The notes: generated by a model not told the origin, from the sequence alone. Numbered from the stretch's first letter, positions 27,370 through 37,348 are shown. The stretch is DNA of 40,000 nt from Candidatus Makaraimicrobium thalassicum (GCA_003644505.1 QNCM01000001.1:1-40000); one strand, 5' to 3'. Numbers and translations are program-made.

Positions 27370-27603
27370 ATGGCAAGGGAATGTTATATATGCGGTAAAA
27401 AACCGATCAGCGGCAGATCAATAAGCCGCAGGGGTATGGCAAAAAGCAAGGGAGGCGTCGGTCAGAAAATAACCGGGGTGACCTTGCGCCGTTACCTCCC
27501 CAACCTCCAGCCAGTCAACGCACTGATCGACGGCAAAAAGAAAAAGATAAAAGTCTGCGCGAAATGCCTCAAAGCCGGCAAGGTCAAAAAAGCGGTCCAA
27601 TAA
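27370..27603 (+). CDS. rpmB: Ribosomal protein bL28 (zinc-binding form)
   Basis: This is a 77-residue basic protein of the 50S subunit. It begins MARECYICGKKP, has the family SGRSISRRGMAKSKGG and LRRYLPNLQPV segments, and two CxxC pairs (Cys5/Cys8 and Cys63/Cys66) that would bind zinc. It is the only plus-strand gene in the window. It ends 3 bases from the convergent recJ stop, leaving no room for a terminator between them. Confidence 0.97.
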   Translation: MARECYICGKKPISGRSISRRGMAKSKGGVGQKITGVTLRRYLPNLQPVNALIDGKKKKIKVCAKCLKAGKVKKAVQ

Positions 27604-27606
27604 ACA

Positions 27607-29304
27607 TCAATCCATGGCTATCTGAAGGTCTCTGATATTCAACTGAATGGAATCAAGCCCATCCCAGCTGTTGATCGAAGGTGTATAGGCAAGGTCTATA
27701 ACGTCCCCGGGGGCAGGCCTTCTAACGTCATTCTTCTTAAATGTCACCGCCTCACAGGTAAGATTGCCGCAGGACGCCAGGAACTTAAACCCGTTCCTGC
27801 CGATATTACGGGGGGTATTCTTCACCTTTAGGCCTCTGGAGGAAAATACCGGCTCGCTGTTGCCGGGGCCGTGGGGCATAAGGATCCCAAGTTCGTTGAT
27901 CAGCCGCGTTTCTATGTGGGAAAACGGCAGGCAAAGGTCTATCTTGAGCTCCGGAAGCGCGGTCTCCTCTTTTACAAAATAGTCTCCGGCAACCTCGTTC
28001 AGGCTTTCCCTGAACCGGCCGATGTCCTCTTTCCTGATCTTTAAGCCGCATGCCTGCTCATGGCCGCCAAAATCTATTAAGTGGCTGCTGGCCTTATTGA
28101 TGGCCTCAAAAAGGTTGAACCCGTCCACGCCCCTGCCAGACCCCCTGCCCCTGCCGTCTTTCAGCGCTATCAGGATCGCCGGTTTGCGGTATTGTTCCGT
28201 CAACCGGGAAGCGACTATCCCGATAACGCCCGGGTGCCAGCTTTCATCCGCCAGGACTATGACCTTTTCGTTCTCCAGGTCCACTTCCTTTTCTACCCTG
28301 CCAAGGACCTGTTTCAATATGTTTCTCTCAATGTTCTGACGGTTCTTATTCTCTCTATCAAGGGTCAGGGCGATCTCACGCGCTCTGGCATCATCTCCGC
28401 ACATCAAAAGCTCAAGCGCGACACTGGCGGACCCGACCCGGCCCATGGCGTTTATCCGGGGGCCTAACGCAAAACCTATATCTTTGCAGGTGAGTTTCTT
28501 CGGATTGACCCTCGCGACATCCATCAGGGCTTTCAGCCCGGGCTTATCGGTCTGCCTGAGCTTCTTCAACCCGTTTTTAGCCAGGACGCGGTTCTCCCCG
28601 TTAATCGGCACGACATCCGCTATGGTCCCGAGAGCGACGAGATCAAGATGCCTGTCCGCGACGGCTTCCCGTCCTTTCATAAGAGCCCGGGCCAGCTTAT
28701 ATACCACGCCCACACCCGCAAGATAATTAAACGGATACGGGCAATCAGGCTGATGCGGATCGATTATCGCGTAAGCCTCCGGCCGGCGCGCGGTCTTTAC
28801 CTCGTGATGGTCCGTCACGATCACGTCCATACCGTAATTATTCGCGCATTCCACCTCTTCCACGGAATTGATGCCGCAGTCCACCGTAATGATCAATTTG
28901 ACCCCGTCTTCCCTGGCGCGCGCTACGGCTCTTACGTTAAGACCGTATCCTTCTTCAATACGGTTCGGGATAAACGTTTCATATCTTGCGCCCAGCTCTT
29001 CAAAAATACTGGCCAGGAGGGCCGTGGATGTCACCCCGTCGACATCATAATCCCCATAGATCATTATCCTTTCGTTGTTCTCTACCGCCTTCTTTATCCT
29101 CTCCACGCCACGGTCCATGTCTTTCATTAAGAACGGGTCATTACAGGAAGAAAGTCTGCCGAAAAGAAATTTCTGGGCCTGTTCGGGGGTCCTGATGCCC
29201 CGGTTCAGCAAAAGCTGGGCAAAAACAGGCGATATACCCAGATTACTGCTTAAGACCTGCTGCAGGCGGGGATTGGCCTCATATACTTTCCATTTTTTTT
29301 TCAT
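27607..29304 (-). CDS. recJ: Single-stranded-DNA-specific exonuclease RecJ
   Basis: RecJ degrades single-stranded DNA 5' to 3' in recombination and repair. The 565-residue protein has the DHH-family motifs GDYDVDGVTS (84-93), TVDCGIN, TDHHEVK (164-170) and IDPHQPDCPYPF, and the DHHA1 part with GRGSGRGVDGFNL and DFGGHEQACGLKI. Length is normal. Its ATG overlaps the secDF stop by 4 bases. Confidence 0.98.
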   Translation of the reverse strand: MKKKWKVYEANPRLQQVLSSNLGISPVFAQLLLNRGIRTPEQAQKFLFGRLSSCNDPFLMKDMDRGVERIKKAVENNERIMIYGDYDVDGVTSTALLASIFEELGARYETFIPNRIEEGYGLNVRAVARAREDGVKLIITVDCGINSVEEVECANNYGMDVIVTDHHEVKTARRPEAYAIIDPHQPDCPYPFNYLAGVGVVYKLARALMKGREAVADRHLDLVALGTIADVVPINGENRVLAKNGLKKLRQTDKPGLKALMDVARVNPKKLTCKDIGFALGPRINAMGRVGSASVALELLMCGDDARAREIALTLDRENKNRQNIERNILKQVLGRVEKEVDLENEKVIVLADESWHPGVIGIVASRLTEQYRKPAILIALKDGRGRGSGRGVDGFNLFEAINKASSHLIDFGGHEQACGLKIRKEDIGRFRESLNEVAGDYFVKEETALPELKIDLCLPFSHIETRLINELGILMPHGPGNSEPVFSSRGLKVKNTPRNIGRNGFKFLASCGNLTCEAVTFKKNDVRRPAPGDVIDLAYTPSINSWDGLDSIQLNIRDLQIAMD

Positions 29305-31526
29305 GTGCTTAGCTTTCTCGACGGCCAGTCGATCAGCAGCGGACTGGCGATGAATATGGAGGAATATGTACCTACCAGCACGCCGACCAGGAGCACGAAA
29401 GAAAAGTCGTTGATCACTTTACCGCCAAAGAGGAAAAGCGCGAGGACGACGAACAAAGTCGTCAGTGACGTCAGCACTGTGCGTGAAAGCGTCTGATTGA
29501 TACTGGTATTTATTATTTCCTTCTGGCCGGCCTTGCGCATAAATTTTCTGTCTTCCCTTATGCGGTCGAAAAGCACTATCGTATCGTTTATCGAGTAACC
29601 GACAATCGTGAGCAGTGCCGCTATAACGGGCAGGGATATCTCACGGCCGGTAAACGCGATCATGCCGAGTGAGATCAGGACATCGTGGAACAGCGCTATT
29701 ATGGCGGTTATGGCAAACCTGAACTCAAAACGGAAAGAAATATACAGACAAATACCTATCATCGCGAATATCAGGGCCTTTATCGCCGCTCTTCTGAGAT
29801 CCGCGCCTACGGCAGGACCGACCGCTTCCACCCGCATCACTTTAAACGCCCCCGCGCCGAACCTCTCCTCGAGGCCCGAGATTATCTCTTTGGTCTTTCC
29901 TCCAAAGGATCTGATAATAATGCCCTTTCCTTCACCGAACTGCTGGATCGCGGATTCACCCAGCCCGATATCGGAAAGAATGTTCCTGACCTCCTCTGCA
30001 GGCACCGCTTCGGTGAACCTGAACTGCTGCAGTGTTCCCCCAGTGAAGTCGATCCCGTAATTTTTGTCCCCACGGTGTATGAAAAAGGCCATACCAACAA
30101 CAATCACCAGGATCGAAACGGCATACGCTATCTTTCGGAACTTTATGAACTGGATATTGGGCTGCCTGAAAAACTGCAGCATGGGAAGCTTCTTTATCCA
30201 CGAATTATTCAGGGTGATAATGTCCAGCACAAGGCGCGTCACTACAAGCGCGGTAAACATACTGGAGATAATACCGATACTCAAGGTAGTCGCGAATCCC
30301 CTTACCGGACCGGTGCCAAACTGGAATAATATAAGCGCAGTGATCAATGTCGTCACGTTGGCGTCGAGAATAGTCCAGAACGCTTTATCATAGCCGGCAT
30401 GGATAGCCGCTCTGAGGGATTTACCGAGTTTAAATTCCTCGCGTATCCTCTCAAAAATAAGCACATTCGCATCAACAGCAATACCGATCGTAAGAACGAG
30501 GCCGGCTATGCCGGGAAGTGTAAGCGTGGCACCAAAATACGACAGAGCGCCCGTTATGAGCACTATGTTCAGCAGAAGGGCGAAATCCGCTATGAGACCC
30601 GTAAGGAGGTAATATACCGCCATAAAAGCGAGAACGCCCATACCGCCGATGAGAATGGCATTGATACCTTTCTGGACAGAATCCTTCCCAAGGGCCGGCC
30701 CGACACTGCGTTCCTCTATGATCTCAACAGGGGCGGGCAAAGCACCGGCTCTTAATATCAGGGCGATATCCTTGGCTTCCTGAACGGAAAAATTTCCCGT
30801 TATCTGCGCCCTTCCGGAAGGTATCCTCTCACGTATGACCGGCGCCGTATATATCTGGCCGTCGAGAACGACAGCCAGACGGCTGCCGATGTTCTTGCCC
30901 GTAAGGTCGGCGAATATATCCGCACCTTTATCATTCAGTTCAAGAGAGACATACGGCTGGCCAAATCCCTGCTGGCTGAACTCAGTGGTGGCATTGACCA
31001 GCATATCCCCGATAAGCACAGCCTCGGTCCTGATAAGAAAAGGTTCCTTTTTCCCCTCTTTACGCTCCATGTATTTGAGTTCATAGCCCTCAACTTCTTC
31101 TCCCGCGATCGCTTTTTTAAGAAGTTCCGCGTCTTCGCCCACAAGCTTGAACTCCAGATGGGCGGTCCGGCCGATGATCTCCTTGGCCCTTTCCCTGTCG
31201 GTAACACCGGGGAGCTGGACAAGCAGCCGGTTATTACCCTGCAACTGGATCACAGGCTCCATAACACCGAACTGGTCGATCCTGTTACGTATGACCTCAA
31301 GGGCGCGCTGGGGGGCATCCTTTGCCTCGTCCGGCGTTAACTTGGAAGTATCCACCTGAAGCACCAGGTGCATGCCGCCCTGCAGGTCAAGCCCGAGGTT
31401 TATGGCCCCTTTATTGACTACATTGCCGTTTTCGTCATGGATGTCCAGAGGCGGGTATGAGAACCATATCGCCAGACCCGCGATCAGTACTACTAAAATA
31501 CTCTTCCATTTAAGTTTTTTCCACAT
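29301..31526 (-). CDS. secDF: Fused protein-export membrane protein SecDF
   Basis: SecD and SecF help pull exported proteins across the inner membrane using the proton gradient. Here both are one 741-residue chain. The SecD part has an N-terminal membrane segment, LGLDLQGGMHLVLQVD, the P1 region and GIAVDANVLIFERIREE. The SecF part starts near residue 445 (RKIAYAVSILVIVVG) with YGIDFTGGT and YSINDTIVLFDRIRED. The fusion is natural in several phyla. It follows yajC by 26 bases, forming the yajC-secDF export operon that would serve secretion of the giant protein among others. Confidence 0.97.
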   Translation of the reverse strand: MWKKLKWKSILVVLIAGLAIWFSYPPLDIHDENGNVVNKGAINLGLDLQGGMHLVLQVDTSKLTPDEAKDAPQRALEVIRNRIDQFGVMEPVIQLQGNNRLLVQLPGVTDRERAKEIIGRTAHLEFKLVGEDAELLKKAIAGEEVEGYELKYMERKEGKKEPFLIRTEAVLIGDMLVNATTEFSQQGFGQPYVSLELNDKGADIFADLTGKNIGSRLAVVLDGQIYTAPVIRERIPSGRAQITGNFSVQEAKDIALILRAGALPAPVEIIEERSVGPALGKDSVQKGINAILIGGMGVLAFMAVYYLLTGLIADFALLLNIVLITGALSYFGATLTLPGIAGLVLTIGIAVDANVLIFERIREEFKLGKSLRAAIHAGYDKAFWTILDANVTTLITALILFQFGTGPVRGFATTLSIGIISSMFTALVVTRLVLDIITLNNSWIKKLPMLQFFRQPNIQFIKFRKIAYAVSILVIVVGMAFFIHRGDKNYGIDFTGGTLQQFRFTEAVPAEEVRNILSDIGLGESAIQQFGEGKGIIIRSFGGKTKEIISGLEERFGAGAFKVMRVEAVGPAVGADLRRAAIKALIFAMIGICLYISFRFEFRFAITAIIALFHDVLISLGMIAFTGREISLPVIAALLTIVGYSINDTIVLFDRIREDRKFMRKAGQKEIINTSINQTLSRTVLTSLTTLFVVLALFLFGGKVINDFSFVLLVGVLVGTYSSIFIASPLLIDWPSRKLST

Positions 31527-31552
31527 ACTCCCGGATCCTTCCTCTATTTTTA

Positions 31553-31885
31553 TTATGCCCCTGTCTTCGGCTTTTTCAACTTGGATATGGAACTTTTCTG
31601 GATCTTTATCCTGGTATTATCATCTATTCTCAGCGAGACCACGTCGCTCTGTTTATCAATATTGACAATCGTGCCGTATATACCGCCTGAGGTGACAACC
31701 TCGTCGTTCTTGGCCAGATCAGCGAGCATTTTCGCATGTTCCTGCTGGCTTTTCTTCTGCGGACGGATAAGCAGAAAATAGAAAATGATGAAAATAACCG
31801 CTACCGGCATCAAACCCATAAGAGGGCTCCCACCGGCCTGAGGCGCCGCTACCGAAGCGTCCTGTGCAAATGCCAAAGTTAACAT
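31553..31885 (-). CDS. yajC: Preprotein translocase subunit YajC
   Basis: YajC is a small single-span inner-membrane protein of the SecDF-YajC complex. The ATG at 31885 is preceded by AAAGGAG, giving 110 residues; the 14 extra upstream codons are not supported. It has an Ala/Gln-rich N-terminus, one hydrophobic span (LMPVAVIFIIFYFLLI), the signature RPQKKSQQEH and the DEVVTSGGIYGTI domain. A strong promoter lies upstream. Confidence 0.96.
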   Translation of the reverse strand: MLTLAFAQDASVAAPQAGGSPLMGLMPVAVIFIIFYFLLIRPQKKSQQEHAKMLADLAKNDEVVTSGGIYGTIVNIDKQSDVVSLRIDDNTRIKIQKSSISKLKKPKTGA

Positions 31886-31936
31886 ATGTGGCTCCTTTTC
31901 TGTTTTATTCAGGGATGGATCATCCAACCTGTATTA

Positions 31937-31964
31937 ATTATACCAATAAAACCACTGAGGTCAA
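31937..31964 (-). promoter_or_regulatory. Sigma-70-type promoter for yajC-secDF-recJ
   Basis: On the minus strand TTGACC (31964-31959) is followed after 16 bases by a perfect TATAAT (31942-31937). The predicted start is near 31930, leaving about 45 bases of leader before the yajC ATG at 31885. Confidence 0.7.
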
Positions 31965-32014
31965 CGCTTAACAATTAACATTTTGATTCTTGGTATGCTT
32001 ATATATGCCAGATT

Positions 32015-32059
32015 CCACTCCGGGAGTAGCCACTCCGGGAGTGGCCACTCCCGGAGTGG
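32015..32059. repeat. Three tandem 15-bp self-palindromic units
   Basis: Three adjacent units read CCACTCCGGGAGTAG, CCACTCCGGGAGTGG and CCACTCCCGGAGTGG. Units two and three together (32030-32059) form a perfect 30-bp palindrome. It lies between the tgt stop (32069) and the yajC promoter. It could fold into a strong RNA hairpin ending tgt transcription, but no T-run follows. It may instead be a dispersed intergenic palindrome family. Confidence 0.75.
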
Positions 32060-32068
32060 AGCAAAGGT

Positions 32069-33217
<1,149 letters not shown>

Positions 33218-33241
33218 TTAGAGAGAAGCTACTCTCTCTAA
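33218..33241 (-). terminator. Terminator-like hairpin in the tgt leader
   Basis: On the minus strand TTAGAGAGAG, loop TAGC, TTCTCTCTAA form a stem of about nine pairs followed by TTTGTTAT. A second copy of the left arm (GTTAGAGAGAGAAG) lies just upstream at about 33246-33259 and could pair with the same right arm. It may end the receiver gene transcript or attenuate tgt. The T-run is short, so strength is doubtful. Confidence 0.45.
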
Positions 33242-33277
33242 TGATCTTCTCTCTCTAACGAGGATCCCGCGTAAAAA

Positions 33278-33634
33278 CTACAAAAATTCTTCGACAACCT
33301 TGATAAGGGCCTGTATATTATCGCCTTTGACCAAAAAGCGATCCGCAACCCGGGCATAAACGCTGTTCTCATATTCCTGGTAGCCTGTATAAATGACGAT
33401 CCGGGAATACGGGGAAAGCTGCTTAAGGGTATCAAGAATGGCTATGCCGTCCTTTTCAGGCATCATCAGATCGAGGATAATGACAGCCGGAGTATTAGCC
33501 TCCATATAGCCAAGGAGCTCATAGCCGTTAGAGACCGAATCCACTTCATAGCCCAGTTCTGTCAGGATCTCGACCAACAGGTCAGCTATATCCCTGTTGT
33601 CATCGGCTATAACTATCCGTTTTTGCTGCTGCAT
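33278..33634 (-). CDS. Stand-alone response-regulator receiver domain
   Basis: This is a 118-residue CheY-like protein with only a receiver domain and no output domain. Acidic pocket Asp11/Asp12, phosphoacceptor Asp55 in ILDLMMPEKDG, Thr83 in VIYTGY and Lys103 in FLVKGD are all present, so phosphorylation should work. It sits between queA and tgt with gaps of 108 and 96 bases, larger than elsewhere in this cluster, and no kinase gene is in the window. The partner kinase and output are unknown. Confidence 0.93.
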   Translation of the reverse strand: MQQQKRIVIADDNRDIADLLVEILTELGYEVDSVSNGYELLGYMEANTPAVIILDLMMPEKDGIAILDTLKQLSPYSRIVIYTGYQEYENSVYARVADRFLVKGDNIQALIKVVEEFL

Positions 33635-33642
33635 GATCTGTT

Positions 33643-33671
33643 ATTTTATCATCTTCCCGGAACGATTGCAA
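33643..33671 (-). promoter_or_regulatory. Possible promoter for the receiver gene
   Basis: TTGCAA (33671-33666) is followed after 17 bases by TAAAAT (33648-33643) on the minus strand. Transcription would begin about two bases before the ATG at 33634, giving a nearly leaderless mRNA. This fits the lack of a clear ribosome site there, but the -35 is weak. Confidence 0.35.
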
Positions 33672-33686
33672 AGATTTTCGGCAGGC

Positions 33687-33712
33687 GGCCGATCCCAAGC
33701 CCGGGGTCGGCC
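33687..33712. other. Hairpin between queA and the receiver gene
   Basis: GGCCGATCCC and GGGGTCGGCC pair in nine of ten positions around a short loop, a few dozen bases after the queA stop. It could end the upstream transcript, though no T-run follows on the minus strand. Rho-dependent or processing roles are equally possible. Confidence 0.35.
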
Positions 33713-33742
33713 AAGGTCGGACCGGATATGGTGTCATGCCTC

Positions 33743-34753
33743 CTAAAGAACAAGCATCGCGTCCCCATACGAAAAAAAACGGAAACCTGACTCCATCGCC
33801 TGTTTATACGCCCTGAAAATAAGATCCCTGCCGCCAAAAGCGCTGACCAGCATAAGAAGCGTTGATTTCGGCAGATGAAAATTCGTGATGATACTATCGG
33901 TTACCTTAAACCTGTACCCCGGATAGATAAAAAGATCCGTCTCGCCGCTGGACGGCGCTACTTTCCCCTGGCCTGCGGCGGCCGTTTCCAGTACCCGCGT
34001 GGAAGTGGTTCCCACGGCGAACACCCGGCCTCCTGAAACTTTTGTGCGGTTAACCGCATCAGCGGTTTCTTTGCTTATTTCGTAATATTCCGTGTGCATC
34101 AGGTGTTCTTCTATATCTTCGCTTGTGACAGGCGCGAATGTCCCATAACTGGTATGCAACGTCACATAAACTATGACCGCTCCTTTTTTCTTCAGCCTCT
34201 CCAGCAGCCCTTCCGCAAAATGCAGGCCTGCCGTGGGTGAAGCCGTAGCGCCGTCTTTGCGCGCGTATACCGTCTGGTAATCCTCCCTGTCCCGGGATGT
34301 ATCCCTCCGGGAGATATACGGCGGCAGCGGCATATGCCCGCTCTCCAGAACCCTGCCTATCGGCGCATCAAACCGGACAAAACGTCCGGACCCGGCAGCC
34401 CCGAAAACAGTCGCCTGTATCCCGCTTTCAAGTTCAATTTTCTCTCCATCCTTAACGCGTTTTGAGGGCCGCACAAGCGCCCGCAGTGTCCCTGAAGCAG
34501 GATTGAGGACAAATATCTCCACTTTTGCTCCTGTCCTTCTCCTGCCATAAAGGCGGACAGGGATAACCCGCGTATCATTCAGGACAAGGCAGTCGCCAGA
34601 GCCGATATATTCGATAATATCCCGGAATATCTTTCCCGTTATGCTTCTTGTCCGCCTGTCCAGGACCATCAAGCGCGACATATCCCTCTGTTTTAGAGGT
34701 TCCTGCGCTATTATCTCTCGCGGGAGGTCGTAATCGAATTCACTGAGTTTCAT
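33743..34753 (-). CDS. queA: tRNA preQ1 ribosyltransferase-isomerase QueA
   Basis: QueA transfers and isomerises the ribosyl group of S-adenosylmethionine onto preQ1 in tRNA, giving epoxyqueuosine. The ATG at 34753 directly follows GGGAGGGGGG, giving 336 residues; 13 upstream codons overlapping spoIID are rejected. Family segments include LSEFDYDLPREIIAQEPL, DRSRLMVLD-like DMSRLMVLDR, LVLNDTRVIPVRLYG, TAGLHFAE, VTLHTSYGTFAPV and TNFHLPKSTLLMLVSAF. It lies 13 bases behind the spoIID-like gene. Confidence 0.97.
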   Translation of the reverse strand: MKLSEFDYDLPREIIAQEPLKQRDMSRLMVLDRRTRSITGKIFRDIIEYIGSGDCLVLNDTRVIPVRLYGRRRTGAKVEIFVLNPASGTLRALVRPSKRVKDGEKIELESGIQATVFGAAGSGRFVRFDAPIGRVLESGHMPLPPYISRRDTSRDREDYQTVYARKDGATASPTAGLHFAEGLLERLKKKGAVIVYVTLHTSYGTFAPVTSEDIEEHLMHTEYYEISKETADAVNRTKVSGGRVFAVGTTSTRVLETAAAGQGKVAPSSGETDLFIYPGYRFKVTDSIITNFHLPKSTLLMLVSAFGGRDLIFRAYKQAMESGFRFFSYGDAMLVL

Positions 34754-34766
34754 ACCCCCCCTCCCA

Positions 34767-36008
34767 TCAGCCCCACATATCACCGTATGCAATAACCATT
34801 CCCCACGCGGCAGCAGGCCCGTCCCGCTTCTCCAAAAGTCTTTTCAGTCGCGTAATTTTCGCGCCGGGATAATATCGCTGCAGTATCCTCTCAGCGCTCC
34901 ACCTTCTGAGCGATAACCCGAACGCGCCCCACTGGCACATCCCCACTCCATGCCCCCATCCATACCCGCTGAAAAGATAGAAGAGGGGGTATTTCTTTAC
35001 GTGAAAATTCGCGCTTTTCAAGACGCGTCTGCCCACAGCCGAACGCAGATCTTTGGTCTTTATTTCGAACCATTTGTTATTCGATCTCATTCTCACATAT
35101 TCCACACGTCCCGAACCGTCGCGGGGACCCGTCCTGATGTCATCGATCCTTTTGAAACGATAACCCCTGCTATTGAGCCTTTCAAGGATGGTCTGAGTCG
35201 ATACCCGCACCTGCCACCGGAAATAAGGGGACCATCGGCACCACAGGCACTTTACCCCTCTGAGAGGCTGAAGCCCCGTCCCCCATATACGCGAAGCATC
35301 CTGGGTATGCCCGCCGCAACAGGAATGAAAATACGCCGGTAAAACTCTTCCTTCATATTCCAGAACCCTGTCTCTTGTCGCTTCCACGGCCCTGGTCGTC
35401 CTCCACCTCTCACTGGACAGCCCTCCGTAAACCTGTGAAAACGTATCAGCTGTCAGGTCATAATCCTTGTCTTTCCGCCGGAGGGCTTCGTGCACCGCAA
35501 AACTGCGCGAAACGATCGCCTGTGCCTTTATAACGGCAAATGGCCAGAAACGATTTATCTCACACGGTACCACGCCCTTCAGGTAGCCTTCCAGCTCCAC
35601 TCTGTTAACGGCATCAAGCTCCCCGGCTGCCCTGATAATATCCATCTCCCCCCTGTAAAGCGTGCCGTTCAAAGTAATGCCCGCACCCCGCGAAGGAGAG
35701 ATCCGGATACCCTCAGCGGCAAATATCCTGCTTCCGAGTTTTATGCCGGTATCGGCAGGGGAGACCTCCGTGCCGTGGGGGATCACGGCTTCTTTCTCCA
35801 GTAAATTCCCCGTCTTAACATCGCGGATTTCACACCTGCTTTGCGCGCCGAGTTCCAGTCTGTTTGGGCTATGCGCGAGGCGGACACGTATTACAAAAGG
35901 TTGTTTTCCGGCAGGAGAAAATCTGAAAGGGACAAAAAAGAACCTAAAGGCCGCAATACCCAGAATAATAAGGATTACGCCAGCCTGGATGGTTTTTTTT
36001 CTTATCAT
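34767..36008 (-). CDS. SpoIID/LytB-type amidase-enhancer/transglycosylase
   Basis: SpoIID proteins are lytic transglycosylases that cleave stripped peptidoglycan; relatives occur in many non-spore-formers. The protein has an N-terminal membrane anchor (AGVILIILGIAAFRFFF) and then the SpoIID domain with the catalytic Glu in GVVPCEIN (residue 150 from the ATG at 36008). It also has AQAIVSRSFAV, YFHSCCGGHTQ and a GYGWGHGVGMCQWGA end. The start is uncertain: the ATG at 36008 has no strong ribosome site, and an upstream TTG at 36047 is in frame. It probably acts in the periplasm in cell-wall remodelling. Confidence 0.9.
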   Translation of the reverse strand: MIRKKTIQAGVILIILGIAAFRFFFVPFRFSPAGKQPFVIRVRLAHSPNRLELGAQSRCEIRDVKTGNLLEKEAVIPHGTEVSPADTGIKLGSRIFAAEGIRISPSRGAGITLNGTLYRGEMDIIRAAGELDAVNRVELEGYLKGVVPCEINRFWPFAVIKAQAIVSRSFAVHEALRRKDKDYDLTADTFSQVYGGLSSERWRTTRAVEATRDRVLEYEGRVLPAYFHSCCGGHTQDASRIWGTGLQPLRGVKCLWCRWSPYFRWQVRVSTQTILERLNSRGYRFKRIDDIRTGPRDGSGRVEYVRMRSNNKWFEIKTKDLRSAVGRRVLKSANFHVKKYPLFYLFSGYGWGHGVGMCQWGAFGLSLRRWSAERILQRYYPGAKITRLKRLLEKRDGPAAAWGMVIAYGDMWG

Positions 36009-36069
36009 GATATTGTTCCGAACCGGGCCTGGAAAATACAAGCTCAAGCGGGGGAATCGGGGGATCCAA

Positions 36070-36288
36070 TCACCTCTTAAAAAATAAATAAAAAACCAGG
36101 GACAATATTATACTTATTGCAATGCATGTAGTTACAGGAAAATAAAACGTGAATTTTTCGCGCCTGATGAGTATATCTCCCGGCAGTTTTCCCAGCCACG
36201 TCAATTTTCCGGACAGAAGAAATATCACTCCCAGAGCGGCCAGGACCAGGCCCGAAATAACCAGGAATTTTCCGATGCTTTGCGCCAA
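36070..36288 (-). CDS. DUF2905 small membrane protein
   Basis: This is a 72-residue protein with two membrane segments (FLVISGLVLAALGVIFLL and CIAISIILSLVFYLFF) flanking GKLPGDILIRREKFTFYFP, the signature of the DUF2905 family. Function is unknown. The start is TTG at 36288, with AAGGAG upstream overlapping the ruvB stop. It is commonly found next to ruv and queA genes, so it is a genuine conserved neighbour. Confidence 0.92.
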   Translation of the reverse strand: MAQSIGKFLVISGLVLAALGVIFLLSGKLTWLGKLPGDILIRREKFTFYFPVTTCIAISIILSLVFYLFFKR

Positions 36289-36301
36289 TTTCAGTCACTC
36301 C

Positions 36302-37348
36302 TTAAAATAATTCCTTCTGACTCTCGGAGCGCTTCCCGATATATTCGTATGCCTTTTCCGTAAGTTCACGCCCGCGGGGGGTTCTCCTTAAAAAACCTAT
36401 ATTCAAAAGATACGGTTCGATTATATCCTCTATTGTATCACTCTCCTCGTTAAGAGATGATGCCAAGGCCTCAATCCCCACCGGACCGCCTTTATACGAA
36501 GAATAGATGACCTCCAGCATCCTGCGATCTATCCTGTCCAGGCCTTTTTCGTCTATCCCGTGAACGGCCAGAGCCGCGGCCGCCGCCTCGCGCGTGATCC
36601 TGCCGTCAGACTTGACCTCCACCCAGTCCCTTACCCGCCTCAGAAGACGGTTAGCGACGCGGGGTGTCCCTCTTGAACATAACGCGATCCCGGCGGCTCC
36701 GCCGTCATCGATCGGTATGCTGAGAAGCCCGGCGGAACGCCTGACGATCATCTCCAGTTCCCCTGGAGAATAAAACTCAAGATGGAGAAACATCCCGAAC
36801 CTGTCCCTCAGCGGAGCGCTTAAAAGGCCCGCGCGTGTAGTTGCGCCGATAAGAGTGAACCTTTTAAGATTAAATTTTATTGTCTTGGCATAAGGGCCCT
36901 TATCGACCAGAAAATCTATCTGAAAACTTTCCATGGCCGGGTAAATAAATTCCTCTACCACTTTCGAGAGCCGGTGGATCTCATCGATAAAAAGAATATC
37001 CCCTTCCGAGAGGTTGGTAAGGATGCCTATAAGGTCCCCCGCCCTTTCAATGGCCGGTCCGCTTGTAGCGGTTATTTTCGCCCCTTTTTCCCTGGCGATT
37101 ATGTACGCGAGAGAAGTTTTTCCCAGGCCCGGAGGGCCGGAAAAAAGCAGATGTTCCAGGGGCTCTTTCCTCTTCTCAGACGCCCGGAGCGCTATATTAA
37201 GGGAATCGACTGCTGATCTCTGGCCGATAAAATCTTTAAGAAGTCCCGGCCTGAGCGAAAAATTCATTATCAGGTCGTCCTCGGTCTCTCCCCGTCGAAC
37301 CACCTGCTCGCTCTTATCAATAAAGCCTTTATGTTTATCTTCCTGCAT
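36302..37348 (-). CDS. ruvB: Holliday junction helicase subunit RuvB
   Basis: RuvB is the hexameric motor that drives branch migration with RuvA. The 348-residue AAA+ protein shows LRPGLLKDFIGQ, Walker A GPPGLGKT (71-78), Walker B LFIDEIHRL, sensor LIGATTRAGLLSAPLRDRFG and the C-terminal winged helix ending RTPRGRELTEKAYEYIG. Length is usual. It follows ruvA by 54 bases. Confidence 0.98.
   Translation of the reverse strand: MQEDKHKGFIDKSEQVVRRGETEDDLIMNFSLRPGLLKDFIGQRSAVDSLNIALRASEKRKEPLEHLLFSGPPGLGKTSLAYIIAREKGAKITATSGPAIERAGDLIGILTNLSEGDILFIDEIHRLSKVVEEFIYPAMESFQIDFLVDKGPYAKTIKFNLKRFTLIGATTRAGLLSAPLRDRFGMFLHLEFYSPGELEMIVRRSAGLLSIPIDDGGAAGIALCSRGTPRVANRLLRRVRDWVEVKSDGRITREAAAAALAVHGIDEKGLDRIDRRMLEVIYSSYKGGPVGIEALASSLNEESDTIEDIIEPYLLNIGFLRRTPRGRELTEKAYEYIGKRSESQKELF

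Noticed and set aside
31886-31927. Longer N-terminus for YajC
   Set aside because: The extra codons are polar, unlike the family, and overlap the predicted leader; AAAGGAG directly precedes the ATG at 31885.
34754-34792. Longer N-terminus for QueA
   Set aside because: The 13 extra codons overlap the upstream gene and do not match the family, while the ATG at 34753 has a strong ribosome site.
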